Shown here: one piece after another, positions 9,090 to 16,036 of the stretch
How the letters are laid out: every line of letters begins with the position of its first letter
Numbering within the stretch: the first letter of the stretch is position 1
NCBI RefSeq assembly: GCF_008801715.1
Contig: NZ_VZPG01000004.1
Location: 248,001 to 312,000, forward strand
DNA from: Pseudochrobactrum saccharolyticum
GTDB lineage: Bacteria > Pseudomonadota > Alphaproteobacteria > Rhizobiales > Rhizobiaceae
DNA length: 64,000 nt
Direction of reading: 5' to 3'
Notes under the pieces: generated by a model
Database searches by the model: none
What the model saw: only the letters and a program-made list of their open reading frames with translations
Told to the model about the DNA's origin: nothing
Translations under genes and position numbers: made by a program

Positions 9090-10012
9090 TGAATCAGAAT
9101 CGTTTGCCTTTTATTGTTGGTGCGATCGCTGTTGTCGCATTTCTGGTTTATTCCTCGGTTTTCGTTGTGAATGAACGCCAGCAGGCTATTGTCTTACGTT
9201 TCGGTCAGATCGTTGACGTGAAAACAGAGCCTGGTCTCTACTTCAAACTGCCATTTGCTTTCGCTGAAGCAGACAATGTGCAGATCATTGATGACCGTAT
9301 GCTGCGTTTTGATCTGGACGATATCCGCGTTCAGGTTTCCGGCGGTAAATTCTATGATGTGGATGCGTTCCTCGTTTACCGCATTACCAATGCCCGTAAA
9401 TTCCGTGAGACTGTTTCGGCAAATACAATGCTTGCTGAACAGCGTCTGCGTACCCGTCTCGATGCGGCTCTGCGTCAGGTCTATGGTCTGCGCGGCTTTG
9501 AATCGGCTCTGTCGGAAGAACGTGGTAGCATGATGCGTGAAGTACGCGACCAGCTGCGTCCGGATGCGGAATCCCTTGGTCTGACCATTGAGGATGTGCG
9601 TATCCGCCGTACGGACCTGACTGCTGAAGTTTCCCAGCAGACCTTCGACCGTATGAAGGCCGAGCGTCTTGCTGAAGCTGAGCGTCTGCGTGCCCGTGGT
9701 CGTGAAGCAGCCCAGCGTATCAAGGCTGTTGCTGACCGTCAGGTTGTGGAAATCGTTTCCGAAGCCAACCGCGATTCTGAAGTGCTGCGCGGTGAGGGTG
9801 AAGGTGAACGTGGTCGTATCTTCGCGGAAGCTGCAAAACAGGATCCTGACTTCTATGCATTTTACCGTTCGATGAATGCTTATCGTCAGTCCTTGCAGGC
9901 TGAAGGCACAACCATGGTTCTGTCGCCGGATTCTCAGTTCTTCCGCTTCTTTAAGGATGCCGCTGGTAAACTGCCGCAGCAGCCTGCGAATGCCGGTCAG
10001 AGCGTACAGTAA
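9089..10012 (+). CDS. hflC: HflC, subunit of the FtsH-regulating HflKC complex
   Basis: A 307-residue SPFH protein with a single N-terminal membrane anchor (about 8-25, IVGAIAVVAFLVYSSVFVV), then NERQQAIVLRFGQIVD and PGLYFKLPF, the band-7 start. A long helical region rich in Glu, Arg and Ala (about 190-250) matches the coiled-coil segment that closes the HflKC cage. Its start overlaps the hflK stop codon by one base. A DUF2065 gene follows 15 bases later, the order seen widely in proteobacteria. Confidence 0.95.
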   Translation: MNQNRLPFIVGAIAVVAFLVYSSVFVVNERQQAIVLRFGQIVDVKTEPGLYFKLPFAFAEADNVQIIDDRMLRFDLDDIRVQVSGGKFYDVDAFLVYRITNARKFRETVSANTMLAEQRLRTRLDAALRQVYGLRGFESALSEERGSMMREVRDQLRPDAESLGLTIEDVRIRRTDLTAEVSQQTFDRMKAERLAEAERLRARGREAAQRIKAVADRQVVEIVSEANRDSEVLRGEGEGERGRIFAEAAKQDPDFYAFYRSMNAYRQSLQAEGTTMVLSPDSQFFRFFKDAAGKLPQQPANAGQSVQ

Positions 10013-10027
10013 GGACCGGATGCCGCT

Positions 10028-10225
10028 GTGAGTGACCTGATTACAGCCATAGGATTGCTCCTCGTTTTAGAAGGGCTTCTCTATGGCGGCTTCCCGCACT
10101 TTGCCAGACGTATGGCTAAAGACGTGTCAGAAGCTCCGGAAAATTATCTGCGAATAGCAGGTATTGTTGCACTGGCGCTTGGCGTCGGGGTGATATGGCT
10201 GGTCAGAGGCGGATCTGCCGGATAA
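10028..10225 (+). CDS. DUF2065 small membrane protein
   Basis: The 65-residue protein has two transmembrane helices (about 3-22 and 43-61) around a short positive loop with PHFARRMAKDVSE. It matches DUF2065, a family nearly always found after hflC. No biochemical role is known; its fixed place suggests a link to the HflKC/FtsH machinery. Start codon is GTG. The gene ends the hfl operon at a strong terminator. Confidence 0.85.
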   Translation: MSDLITAIGLLLVLEGLLYGGFPHFARRMAKDVSEAPENYLRIAGIVALALGVGVIWLVRGGSAG

Positions 10226-10234
10226 AATTACAAA

Positions 10235-10267
10235 GAGGCGTATGATATTTCATACGCCTCTTTTTTT
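10235..10267 (+). terminator. Terminator of the hflKC operon
   Basis: A perfect 10-bp stem with arms GAGGCGTATG and CATACGCCTC, loop ATATTT, followed by seven T. Confidence 0.93.
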
Positions 10268-10329
10268 CAGAATTTGCAGCATTAAATCATAGCGACTGCT
10301 TGGGCTTCAAACTTCTGATAATGTGCTTC

Positions 10330-10584
10330 AGAGCACCGCGTGCCCGATCGGGCGCACAAAGGTCGCTCTAACACTTTAAAAGCAGAGCATAATGGGCTTA
10401 AACCTGAGCGTATTGTATTCAGGCAGCTCATAGAGGCGCTTCGGATTGCAGGTGAGTGTATGTTGCGGATATTAAATGAAGACATTTAACTGCGACATGC
10501 TCTGGCCGTATTTTGCTTGCAATCCGTTGTAAGTATCAGAGTTGGAACGACCTTTGTGCGCCTGATCGGGCGCACGGCGATCTA
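10330..10584. repeat. MITE-like element with terminal inverted repeats upstream of degP
   Basis: The left end (10330-10380) and the right end (10537-10584) are inverted copies of the same roughly 48-base unit: AGAGCxCCGxGTGCCCGATC followed by GGCGCACAAAGGTCGCTCT. The same unit, with CAGACTTGG in the centre, recurs near 15.57 kb and 47.2 kb. The 150 bases inside carry AGAGCATGTCGCAG-type sequence also seen near 2.44 kb. There is no transposase gene, so if mobile it would need an enzyme supplied elsewhere. It lies directly upstream of degP and may carry its promoter. Confidence 0.65.
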
Positions 10585-10609
10585 AATAACAAAACAGGCG
10601 GAGTTTCAG

Positions 10610-12202
10610 ATGGTTCGCACTCAGACTAAAAGCACGGTTTCATTTCCCCTGCGTACCGCACTTGCCGCCTTGTCTGTAAGCACGGTGCTGCTGGGCGCCA
10701 TGACAGCTCAGGCACAGCAGCAAACCGCTGCAAACCCGCCGCAGGCACCACAGCCGGCCATTGCCGGCAAGCTGGCGCCGCTCGGACTGGCTGCCGGAAC
10801 TGCCACTGCGGGACCTGCTTCCATTGCCGATCTGGCGCAGGGCTTGCTGGATTCTGTTGTCAATATTTCCACATCCCAGACCGTGAAAGATGAAAACGGA
10901 GAGGAAAAGGCCGAGCCTGCGCCGCAATTGCCGGAAGGATCACCGTTTCAGGAGTTTTTTGACGATTTCTTCTCTGAAGAAAATCAGAAAGACGGTGGCA
11001 GTGCTGCCCGCAAGATGCAGTCGCTCGGCTCCGGTTTTGTGATCGATGCGGAGAAGGGGCTGGTTGTCACCAACAATCACGTCATTGCCGATGCTGATGA
11101 AATCGAGGTGAATTTCACCGATGGTAAAAAACTGAAAGCAGAACTGCTCGGCACGGATACTAAAACCGATATTGCGCTGCTGAAGGTTGATCCGACGAAG
11201 CATAAGCTCACTGCGGTTGGCTTTGGCGATTCAGAGAAATCGCGGATCGGTGACTGGGTGATGGCTATCGGCAATCCGTTTGGCCTTGGCGGTACTGTGA
11301 CCCTCGGTATTATTTCTGCCCGCAACCGCGATATTCAGGCGGGGCCTTATGATAATTTCATTCAGACCGATGCGGCGATTAATCGTGGTAATTCCGGCGG
11401 CCCGCTGTTTGATATGAACGGCAAGGTCATCGGCATTAACACCGCGATTATTTCACCGACCGGCGGCTCTATCGGTATCGGTTTTGCTATTCCGTCTGAG
11501 CTGGCTGTTTCCGTTATTCAGCAGCTGGAAGAATTTGGTGAAACCCGCCGAGGCTGGCTGGGTGTGCGCATTCAGCCGGTAACAGACGATGTGGCTGAGA
11601 GCTTTGGCATGAGTGAGCCTAAGGGTGCGCTGGTTGCCGGACTGATTGCCAATAGCGGTGTTGAGAATAAAGAACTGATGCCGGGCGACATCATTCTGAA
11701 ATTTGACGGTAAGGATGTGGAAAGTGCCCGCGACCTGCCGCGCGTGGTGGCAGAAAGTCCTGTGGGCAAAGAGGTCAGTGTTCTGGTGCTGCGTAAAGGC
11801 AAAGAGCAGACTGTGAAGATCAAACTCGGCCGTCTCGAGGATTATGAGAATAAGGATAAAGCTGCGGCTGCCAAGGACAGTACTAAGGCCAAAGAAGCTG
11901 AGACAGTAAAAGTTCTCGGCATGACACTTGGCAAGCTGGATGACGCGCAGCGCAAGCAGTATGAAATCTCCGCCGATGTGGAAGGTGTGGTGATTAGTGC
12001 TGTTGAAGGCAAATCCGCCGCTGAAGAAAAGCGGGTTAATGCAGGTGATGTAATTGTTGAATTCGCGCAGGAAGCTGTGAAAGCGCCTGCAGATATTCAA
12101 AAGAAAATCGAAAAACTGCGTCAGCAGGGACGTAAAAATGCATTGCTGATGCTGGCTGCGCCAAGCGGTGAGCTGCGCTTTGTAACCCTGCGTATTGATT
12201 GA
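10610..12202 (+). CDS. degP: DegP/Do-family periplasmic serine protease
   Basis: The 530-residue precursor has an export signal (hydrophobic about 17-31, cleavage near AQA-QQ). The trypsin-like domain carries the catalytic triad H157 (VTNNHVIAD), D187 (TKTDIALLKV) and S262 (RGNSGGPLFD). Two PDZ domains follow (about 300-390 and 420-525). The charged, Ala/Lys-rich linker between the PDZ domains is longer than in E. coli DegP. It degrades or refolds damaged proteins in the periplasm. GGCGGAG is a good ribosome site. The gene is monocistronic, with a repeat element upstream and a two-way terminator downstream. Confidence 0.93.
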   Translation: MVRTQTKSTVSFPLRTALAALSVSTVLLGAMTAQAQQQTAANPPQAPQPAIAGKLAPLGLAAGTATAGPASIADLAQGLLDSVVNISTSQTVKDENGEEKAEPAPQLPEGSPFQEFFDDFFSEENQKDGGSAARKMQSLGSGFVIDAEKGLVVTNNHVIADADEIEVNFTDGKKLKAELLGTDTKTDIALLKVDPTKHKLTAVGFGDSEKSRIGDWVMAIGNPFGLGGTVTLGIISARNRDIQAGPYDNFIQTDAAINRGNSGGPLFDMNGKVIGINTAIISPTGGSIGIGFAIPSELAVSVIQQLEEFGETRRGWLGVRIQPVTDDVAESFGMSEPKGALVAGLIANSGVENKELMPGDIILKFDGKDVESARDLPRVVAESPVGKEVSVLVLRKGKEQTVKIKLGRLEDYENKDKAAAAKDSTKAKEAETVKVLGMTLGKLDDAQRKQYEISADVEGVVISAVEGKSAAEEKRVNAGDVIVEFAQEAVKAPADIQKKIEKLRQQGRKNALLMLAAPSGELRFVTLRID

Positions 12203-12223
12203 TCGCAGGACTTGAATCGTAGC

Positions 12224-12261
12224 AAAAAGGCCGGAGGATGTGCGCATCCTCCGGCCTTTTT
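12224..12261. terminator. Two-way terminator between degP and the GNAT gene
   Basis: A 12-bp perfect stem (GGCCGGAGGATG / CATCCTCCGGCC, loop TGCG) is flanked by A on the left and T on the right, so it can end transcripts from both convergent genes. Confidence 0.93.
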
Positions 12262-12290
12262 ATTTTGAAATATTGAATCAGTTGAATGGT

Positions 12291-12869
12291 TTAAGCAGTC
12301 GTCTTGTCATGTTGATTCAACCATTGCTCTTTGTTGATTGTGTAGAGCACATGACGTTTCAGTTGCGGATGTGTATCCGGCACTTTCGGATGGTCGAAAT
12401 CGCGTTCCGGCTTGTTGACCATGCCAATGCGCTTCATCACAGCTGTGGAACGATGATTATTATGGACAGCGAAAGACACAACCTCATCTTGCCCGCGCTC
12501 ATCAAAAGCATAGGCAAGAGAAGCAAGCGCTGCCTCGGTGACATAACCTTTGCCCCAATAGCGTTGTGCTAAGCGCCAGCCGATTTCCAGCACACCCTTT
12601 GGTACAAATGGAGGGATATCAGTTTTCATCAATCCGGTGAAACCGACGACATCACCGCTTGCTTTTTCCTGCACGGCGTAAAAGCCAAAATTGTCTTCCC
12701 TGGCCATGGCCACAATGCGATCCATCAGTGCATCGGATTCCTCACGGCTGCGCAGGGCAGGGAAGAATTCCATCACCACCGGATCGGAATTGATCTCGTG
12801 AAAAAATGCACGGTCATCTTCCTGCCAGTTGCGCAGGAGCAGGCGGGGCGTTTCAATAATTGCGGTCAT
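12291..12869 (-). CDS. GNAT acetyltransferase, RimJ/RimL-like
   Basis: The 192-residue protein begins TPRLLLRNWQEDDRAFFHEI, the start typical of the RimJ/RimL-type Acetyltransf_3 family. The acetyl-CoA site is in GWRLAQRYWGKGYVTEAALA (about 92-111). These enzymes acetylate N-termini or small molecules; the substrate is not predictable. Its start overlaps the end of serB by four bases (ATGA), so the two are co-translated. Confidence 0.85.
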   Translation of the reverse strand: MTAIIETPRLLLRNWQEDDRAFFHEINSDPVVMEFFPALRSREESDALMDRIVAMAREDNFGFYAVQEKASGDVVGFTGLMKTDIPPFVPKGVLEIGWRLAQRYWGKGYVTEAALASLAYAFDERGQDEVVSFAVHNNHRSTAVMKRIGMVNKPERDFDHPKVPDTHPQLKRHVLYTINKEQWLNQHDKTTA

Positions 12870-13765
12870 ATTACAAAATCCGTTTTTCGATAGCCCTGAA
12901 TATAGAGCAGTGCTGTAAGGTCGCCATGATCAATGCGGATGCGCGCCTGCGCGGCGACCGCAGGCTTGGCATGGAGTGCTACGCCGCTGCCAGCATGTTT
13001 AATCATCGGCAGATCATTGGCACCATCGCCCACGGCCATCGCTTCCTGCTCGGTAATACCAAGTTTAGCGCAGATATCATCAAGGCTGATCTTCTTGGCA
13101 TCGGCGCCGAGGATCGGTTCTTCAACAAGGCCTGTCAGATGCGTGCCGTCATCGAGCAGGATATTGGCGCGGTTTTCATCAAAGCCGAGCTGTGCAGCGA
13201 TTTTGGAAGTGAAGCTGGTAAAACCGCCGGAAACCAGTGCTGTATAGGCACCGTGTTTCTTCATGGTGGCGATCAGCTCTTTACCGCCCGGTGTCAGGGT
13301 GATGCGATTGGCAATCACCTGATCGATAATACTGACCGGTAGGCCTTTGAGCAGAGCAACGCGCTCACGCAAGGCTGGCTCAAACGCGATTTCACCATTC
13401 ATTGCGCGGGCGGTGATGCCGGCAATATGTTCGCGCAGGCCGACTTCTTCTGCCAGTTCGTCAATGCACTCCTGCTGGATCATCGTGGAATCCATATCCG
13501 CGATCAGCAGTTTTTTGCGGCGGGTATCCTGTTCCTGAATGACAATATCCACAGGGGCATCACCCAGAGCGGCTCTGATTTTTGCCGTTGTTTCTGCGCT
13601 ATCTGTGCCGGTTTTCAGCGGCAGATCACAGGCAATACCATCTGCCAGCCAGTAAAGGGCTTGCGTATCAGCCGCCTCGCAGGCTTTATGCCCCAATTCA
13701 GGTGTCAGAACCGGATTGGCAGGATTGCAGATCAGTGTGGCAACAAGTGAGGCTGGCTGGGACAT
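12866..13765 (-). CDS. serB: Phosphoserine phosphatase
   Basis: A 299-residue HAD hydrolase with motif I D90-M-D92-S-T, motif II SGGFTSF and motif III/IV VGDGANDLPMI. SerB removes phosphate from 3-phosphoserine in the last step of serine synthesis. The N-terminal 80 residues form the extra domain found in rhizobial SerB. It is divergent from miaA with only 37 bases between the two starts, so the promoters must overlap or one lies within the other gene. Confidence 0.95.
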   Translation of the reverse strand: MSQPASLVATLICNPANPVLTPELGHKACEAADTQALYWLADGIACDLPLKTGTDSAETTAKIRAALGDAPVDIVIQEQDTRRKKLLIADMDSTMIQQECIDELAEEVGLREHIAGITARAMNGEIAFEPALRERVALLKGLPVSIIDQVIANRITLTPGGKELIATMKKHGAYTALVSGGFTSFTSKIAAQLGFDENRANILLDDGTHLTGLVEEPILGADAKKISLDDICAKLGITEQEAMAVGDGANDLPMIKHAGSGVALHAKPAVAAQARIRIDHGDLTALLYIQGYRKTDFVI

Positions 13766-13802
13766 AATACCGGTTCCGCTTTGTGCGTTTGGAGAATGAT
13801 GA

Positions 13803-14714
13803 GTGGTAGAGCAGAGAGACAGGCAAAAGACAATTCTGATCGCGGGGCCGACTGCCAGCGGTAAATCAGCATTGGCACTGCGTCTCGCACGGGATTGCGG
13901 CGGCTATATCATAAATAGTGATTCCATGCAGGTTTATGATGTGCTGGATCAGCTGACAGCGCGCCCGCAAGCTGATGATCTGCAAACTGTTCCTCATTAT
14001 CTTTACGGCCATGTCTCGCCATTGCAACTTTATTCCACCGGCCGCTGGCTTCAGGAAGTGGAAGCCCTGCTGGCAAAGCCTGAATTGCAGGGGCGCGTCG
14101 CAGTTTTTACCGGCGGTACCGGATTGTATTTTAAAGCGCTGCTCGGCGGCCTCTCGGATATGCCGCAGGTGAAAGACGAAGTGCGCGATTACTGGCGCAA
14201 TCGCATGGCGCAAGATGGTGCGCCGCTTCTGCATGAGGAATTGCAAAAGCGCGATCCGGCAATGGCGGAACGGCTGAAGGCGGGAGACAGTCAGCGCATT
14301 GTCCGTGCGCTGGAGGTTGTCGACAGCACCGGACGCTCTCTCATTGAATGGCAAAACAGTACAGGCAGGGCGCTGATTGATCCCGACAGCGCAGAGAAAC
14401 TGGTGCTGATGCCGGACAGAGCATGGTTGCGTCAGCGTATTGCGCAGCGCTTTGATCTGATGATGCAGGGTAATGCTGTTCAGGAAGTGCAGTCGCTGCT
14501 GGCTTTGCAGCCGGATGCGGCTCTGCCGGTGATGAAAGCCATTGGTGTGCGCGAGATCGAAAGCTGGCTCAAGGGTGAGATATCGCGTGAACAGGCTGTT
14601 GAGCTGTCAGTAATTGCCACGCGCCAATATGCCAAGCGGCAGATGACATGGTTCCGTAACCAGTTTGGTGATGACTGGCGGCGGCTGGTACGGGCAGAAG
14701 ATTACTTCGCCTGA
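13803..14714 (+). CDS. miaA: tRNA dimethylallyltransferase
   Basis: The 303-residue enzyme carries the P-loop GPTASGKS (15-22), the DMAPP/tRNA-binding [18 protein letters not shown], and [20 protein letters not shown]. MiaA adds a dimethylallyl group to A37 of tRNAs that read codons beginning with U. GTG at 13803 is the best available start. The serB/miaA divergent arrangement is conserved in Brucella. It overlaps no other gene once the next start is placed at 14806. Confidence 0.95.
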   Translation: MVEQRDRQKTILIAGPTASGKSALALRLARDCGGYIINSDSMQVYDVLDQLTARPQADDLQTVPHYLYGHVSPLQLYSTGRWLQEVEALLAKPELQGRVAVFTGGTGLYFKALLGGLSDMPQVKDEVRDYWRNRMAQDGAPLLHEELQKRDPAMAERLKAGDSQRIVRALEVVDSTGRSLIEWQNSTGRALIDPDSAEKLVLMPDRAWLRQRIAQRFDLMMQGNAVQEVQSLLALQPDAALPVMKAIGVREIESWLKGEISREQAVELSVIATRQYAKRQMTWFRNQFGDDWRRLVRAEDYFA

Positions 14715-14805
14715 GCAGGCTTTGTTGTTAACGCAGGTGAAACACTTAAGATTTAATCTCCCACCTAAATCTGTTGTTGTGATACAACGGGTCAACGGGG
14801 GGATC

Positions 14806-15558
14806 ATGCGTTATCTGCGGGCTGAACTGTTTTTCATCATCATGATTGTGCTGCTCTGCGGCGCAGGCCTGATGCTGTTTATGCAGTATCGGCTGATGCA
14901 TGATCTTGGTGAGCCGTATAAATCCGGTTCCCTGTCCGATACGCCTTTGGGCATTGCCTTGCTGTTGCTGGTGGCTGCGGGGGCAGCCGGTGGCCTGATG
15001 CTGTTGCCGCAAATCCGTATGCAGGTCAAAAACAAAGGCCAGCTGAAAATCATCACATGGATGATTGCGCGCAACTCCAAAGATTTGGATCAGATCAGCT
15101 TCAATGATCCTTTGACGGGGCTGCAAAGCCGTCCTTATTTCGATGCCGCTCTGCACGAATATTTGCTGCAATTCGGCAAGATCAATCATCCTGTTACCGT
15201 TTTGCTGATTGGTATTGAGAAACTGCAATTGCTGTGCGAGCAGCGTGGCCGTGATACTGCTGACCGCTTGCTGATGGAAGCGGCTTTATGTATCCGCAAC
15301 TGCACCCGCTATCATGATGTTCTGGCGCATATGGGCGATGGAGAGTTTGCATTGATCGTGCCGGATCTGCAGGAAGGGGATGCTTCGAGGATGGCTGCGA
15401 GAATCTGCAAGGAGCTGGAAGCCTGCGAATTGCGGATGGGGCATGACAGCCATATTATTCATGCGGTGTCTGCGGTTGCCGAATGGAATGGTAAGGATAA
15501 AGCACCGGCTCTTTATAAAAAGGCGCGTGTTGCTTTGCAGAAGATGACCGGCCGCTGA
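14806..15558 (+). CDS. Membrane protein with an altered GGDEF domain
   Basis: From ATG 14806, which has an ACGGGGGGA ribosome site, the protein has 250 residues: two transmembrane helices (about 8-27 and 49-67) and a GGDEF fold with DPLTGLQSRPYFDAAL. The signature loop reads HMGDGEFALI where active enzymes have xxGGDEFxxx, so the second Gly and the Asp are exchanged. That should abolish or weaken cyclic-di-GMP synthesis; the domain may bind GTP or act by protein contacts. There is no EAL domain. A longer in-frame start at 14665 would overlap miaA and has no ribosome site. Confidence 0.8.
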   Translation: MRYLRAELFFIIMIVLLCGAGLMLFMQYRLMHDLGEPYKSGSLSDTPLGIALLLLVAAGAAGGLMLLPQIRMQVKNKGQLKIITWMIARNSKDLDQISFNDPLTGLQSRPYFDAALHEYLLQFGKINHPVTVLLIGIEKLQLLCEQRGRDTADRLLMEAALCIRNCTRYHDVLAHMGDGEFALIVPDLQEGDASRMAARICKELEACELRMGHDSHIIHAVSAVAEWNGKDKAPALYKKARVALQKMTGR

Positions 15559-15566
15559 TTTTTCTT

Positions 15567-15671
15567 TAGAGCGCCGTGTACCAGACTTGGCACACAAAGG
15601 TCGCTCTAACATTTTAAAATTTGAGCATAATTTTACCTTAAACTGATCCAAGTTTAAGGAATTATGCTCTA
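15567..15671. repeat. Palindromic interspersed repeat, about 105 bp
   Basis: The left half matches the unit at 10.33 kb and 47.2 kb (AGAGCGCCGTGTxCCAGACT, then TGGCACACAAAGGTCGCTCT). The right half is a long palindrome, GAGCATAATT to AATTATGCTC, with CCTTAAAC/GTTTAAGG inside. There is no coding capacity. It separates the GGDEF gene from the ilvI leader. Confidence 0.7.
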
Positions 15672-15795
15672 ATATTTTTCAATGGCTTGCGGGTCTTGTT
15701 TGTCTGTTAGATTCATGAGGGACGCAGGCTTGGTATCAAGCGGTGCTTTTCTGCCCGAACCGGCAAAGAAAATAACAAGATTACGTTTTTTGCCA

Positions 15796-15824
15796 TTGAC
15801 GTGAAAAAAACAGCTGTTTAATCT
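15796..15824 (+). promoter_or_regulatory. Promoter of the ilvI leader
   Basis: TTGACG (15796-15801) and TAATCT (15819-15824) are spaced by exactly 17 bases. The predicted RNA start, six to seven bases after the -10 box, falls on the A of the leader-peptide ATG at 15831. Confidence 0.75.
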
Positions 15825-15830
15825 CCCCTT

Positions 15831-15884
15831 ATGGCTAAGAAAATTATTCTCGTGGTGGGTAAGCGTATGGGCAGGATGGTGTAA
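15831..15884 (+). CDS. ilvI leader peptide (attenuation)
   Basis: A 17-codon frame encodes MAKKIILVVGKRMGRMV and stops at TAA. Codons 5-9 are Ile-Ile-Leu-Val-Val, the three branched-chain amino acids made by the downstream pathway. No Shine-Dalgarno sequence precedes the ATG, and the promoter places the predicted transcript start at the ATG itself, so the peptide is probably translated from a leaderless RNA, as reported for the rhizobial trpL leader. Ribosome stalling on these codons would signal shortage and let transcription proceed into ilvI-ilvH. Confidence 0.8.
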   Translation: MAKKIILVVGKRMGRMV

Positions 15885-15940
15885 CCATCCGGCGAAAGCT
15901 CCCATGCGCGAAACACAGGCTCCCTCAGGGGGCCTTTTTT
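15864..15940 (+). promoter_or_regulatory. Transcription attenuator of ilvI-ilvH
   Basis: Hairpin one has an outer stem CGTATGGG (15864-15871) with CCCATGCG (15901-15908) and an inner stem GGATGG (15874-15879) with CCATCC (15885-15890), spanning the leader stop codon. The terminator is GGCTCCC (15918-15924), loop TCA, GGGGGCC (15928-15934), then six T. AGCTCCC at 15897-15903 nearly duplicates the terminator's 5' arm. If a stalled ribosome opens hairpin one, this copy can pair with GGGGGCC and act as antiterminator. All parts of a leader-peptide attenuator are present; the folding is my inference. Confidence 0.75.
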
Positions 15941-16036
15941 ATTATCTTCACACAACGAATATAGCTAAACAGTACGGGACTTCCGGTGGATATCAGGGAG
16001 TAATCACCGGAACAGCAGACGGGACATCGAAAGACA

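Noticed and set aside
10330-10584. Insertion sequence
   Set aside because: Terminal inverted repeats exist but no transposase gene or remnant is seen, so it is listed as a MITE-like repeat only.
11453-12247. 264-residue antisense frame opposite degP
   Set aside because: Starts within the terminator of degP and mirrors its codon bias; no domain recognised.
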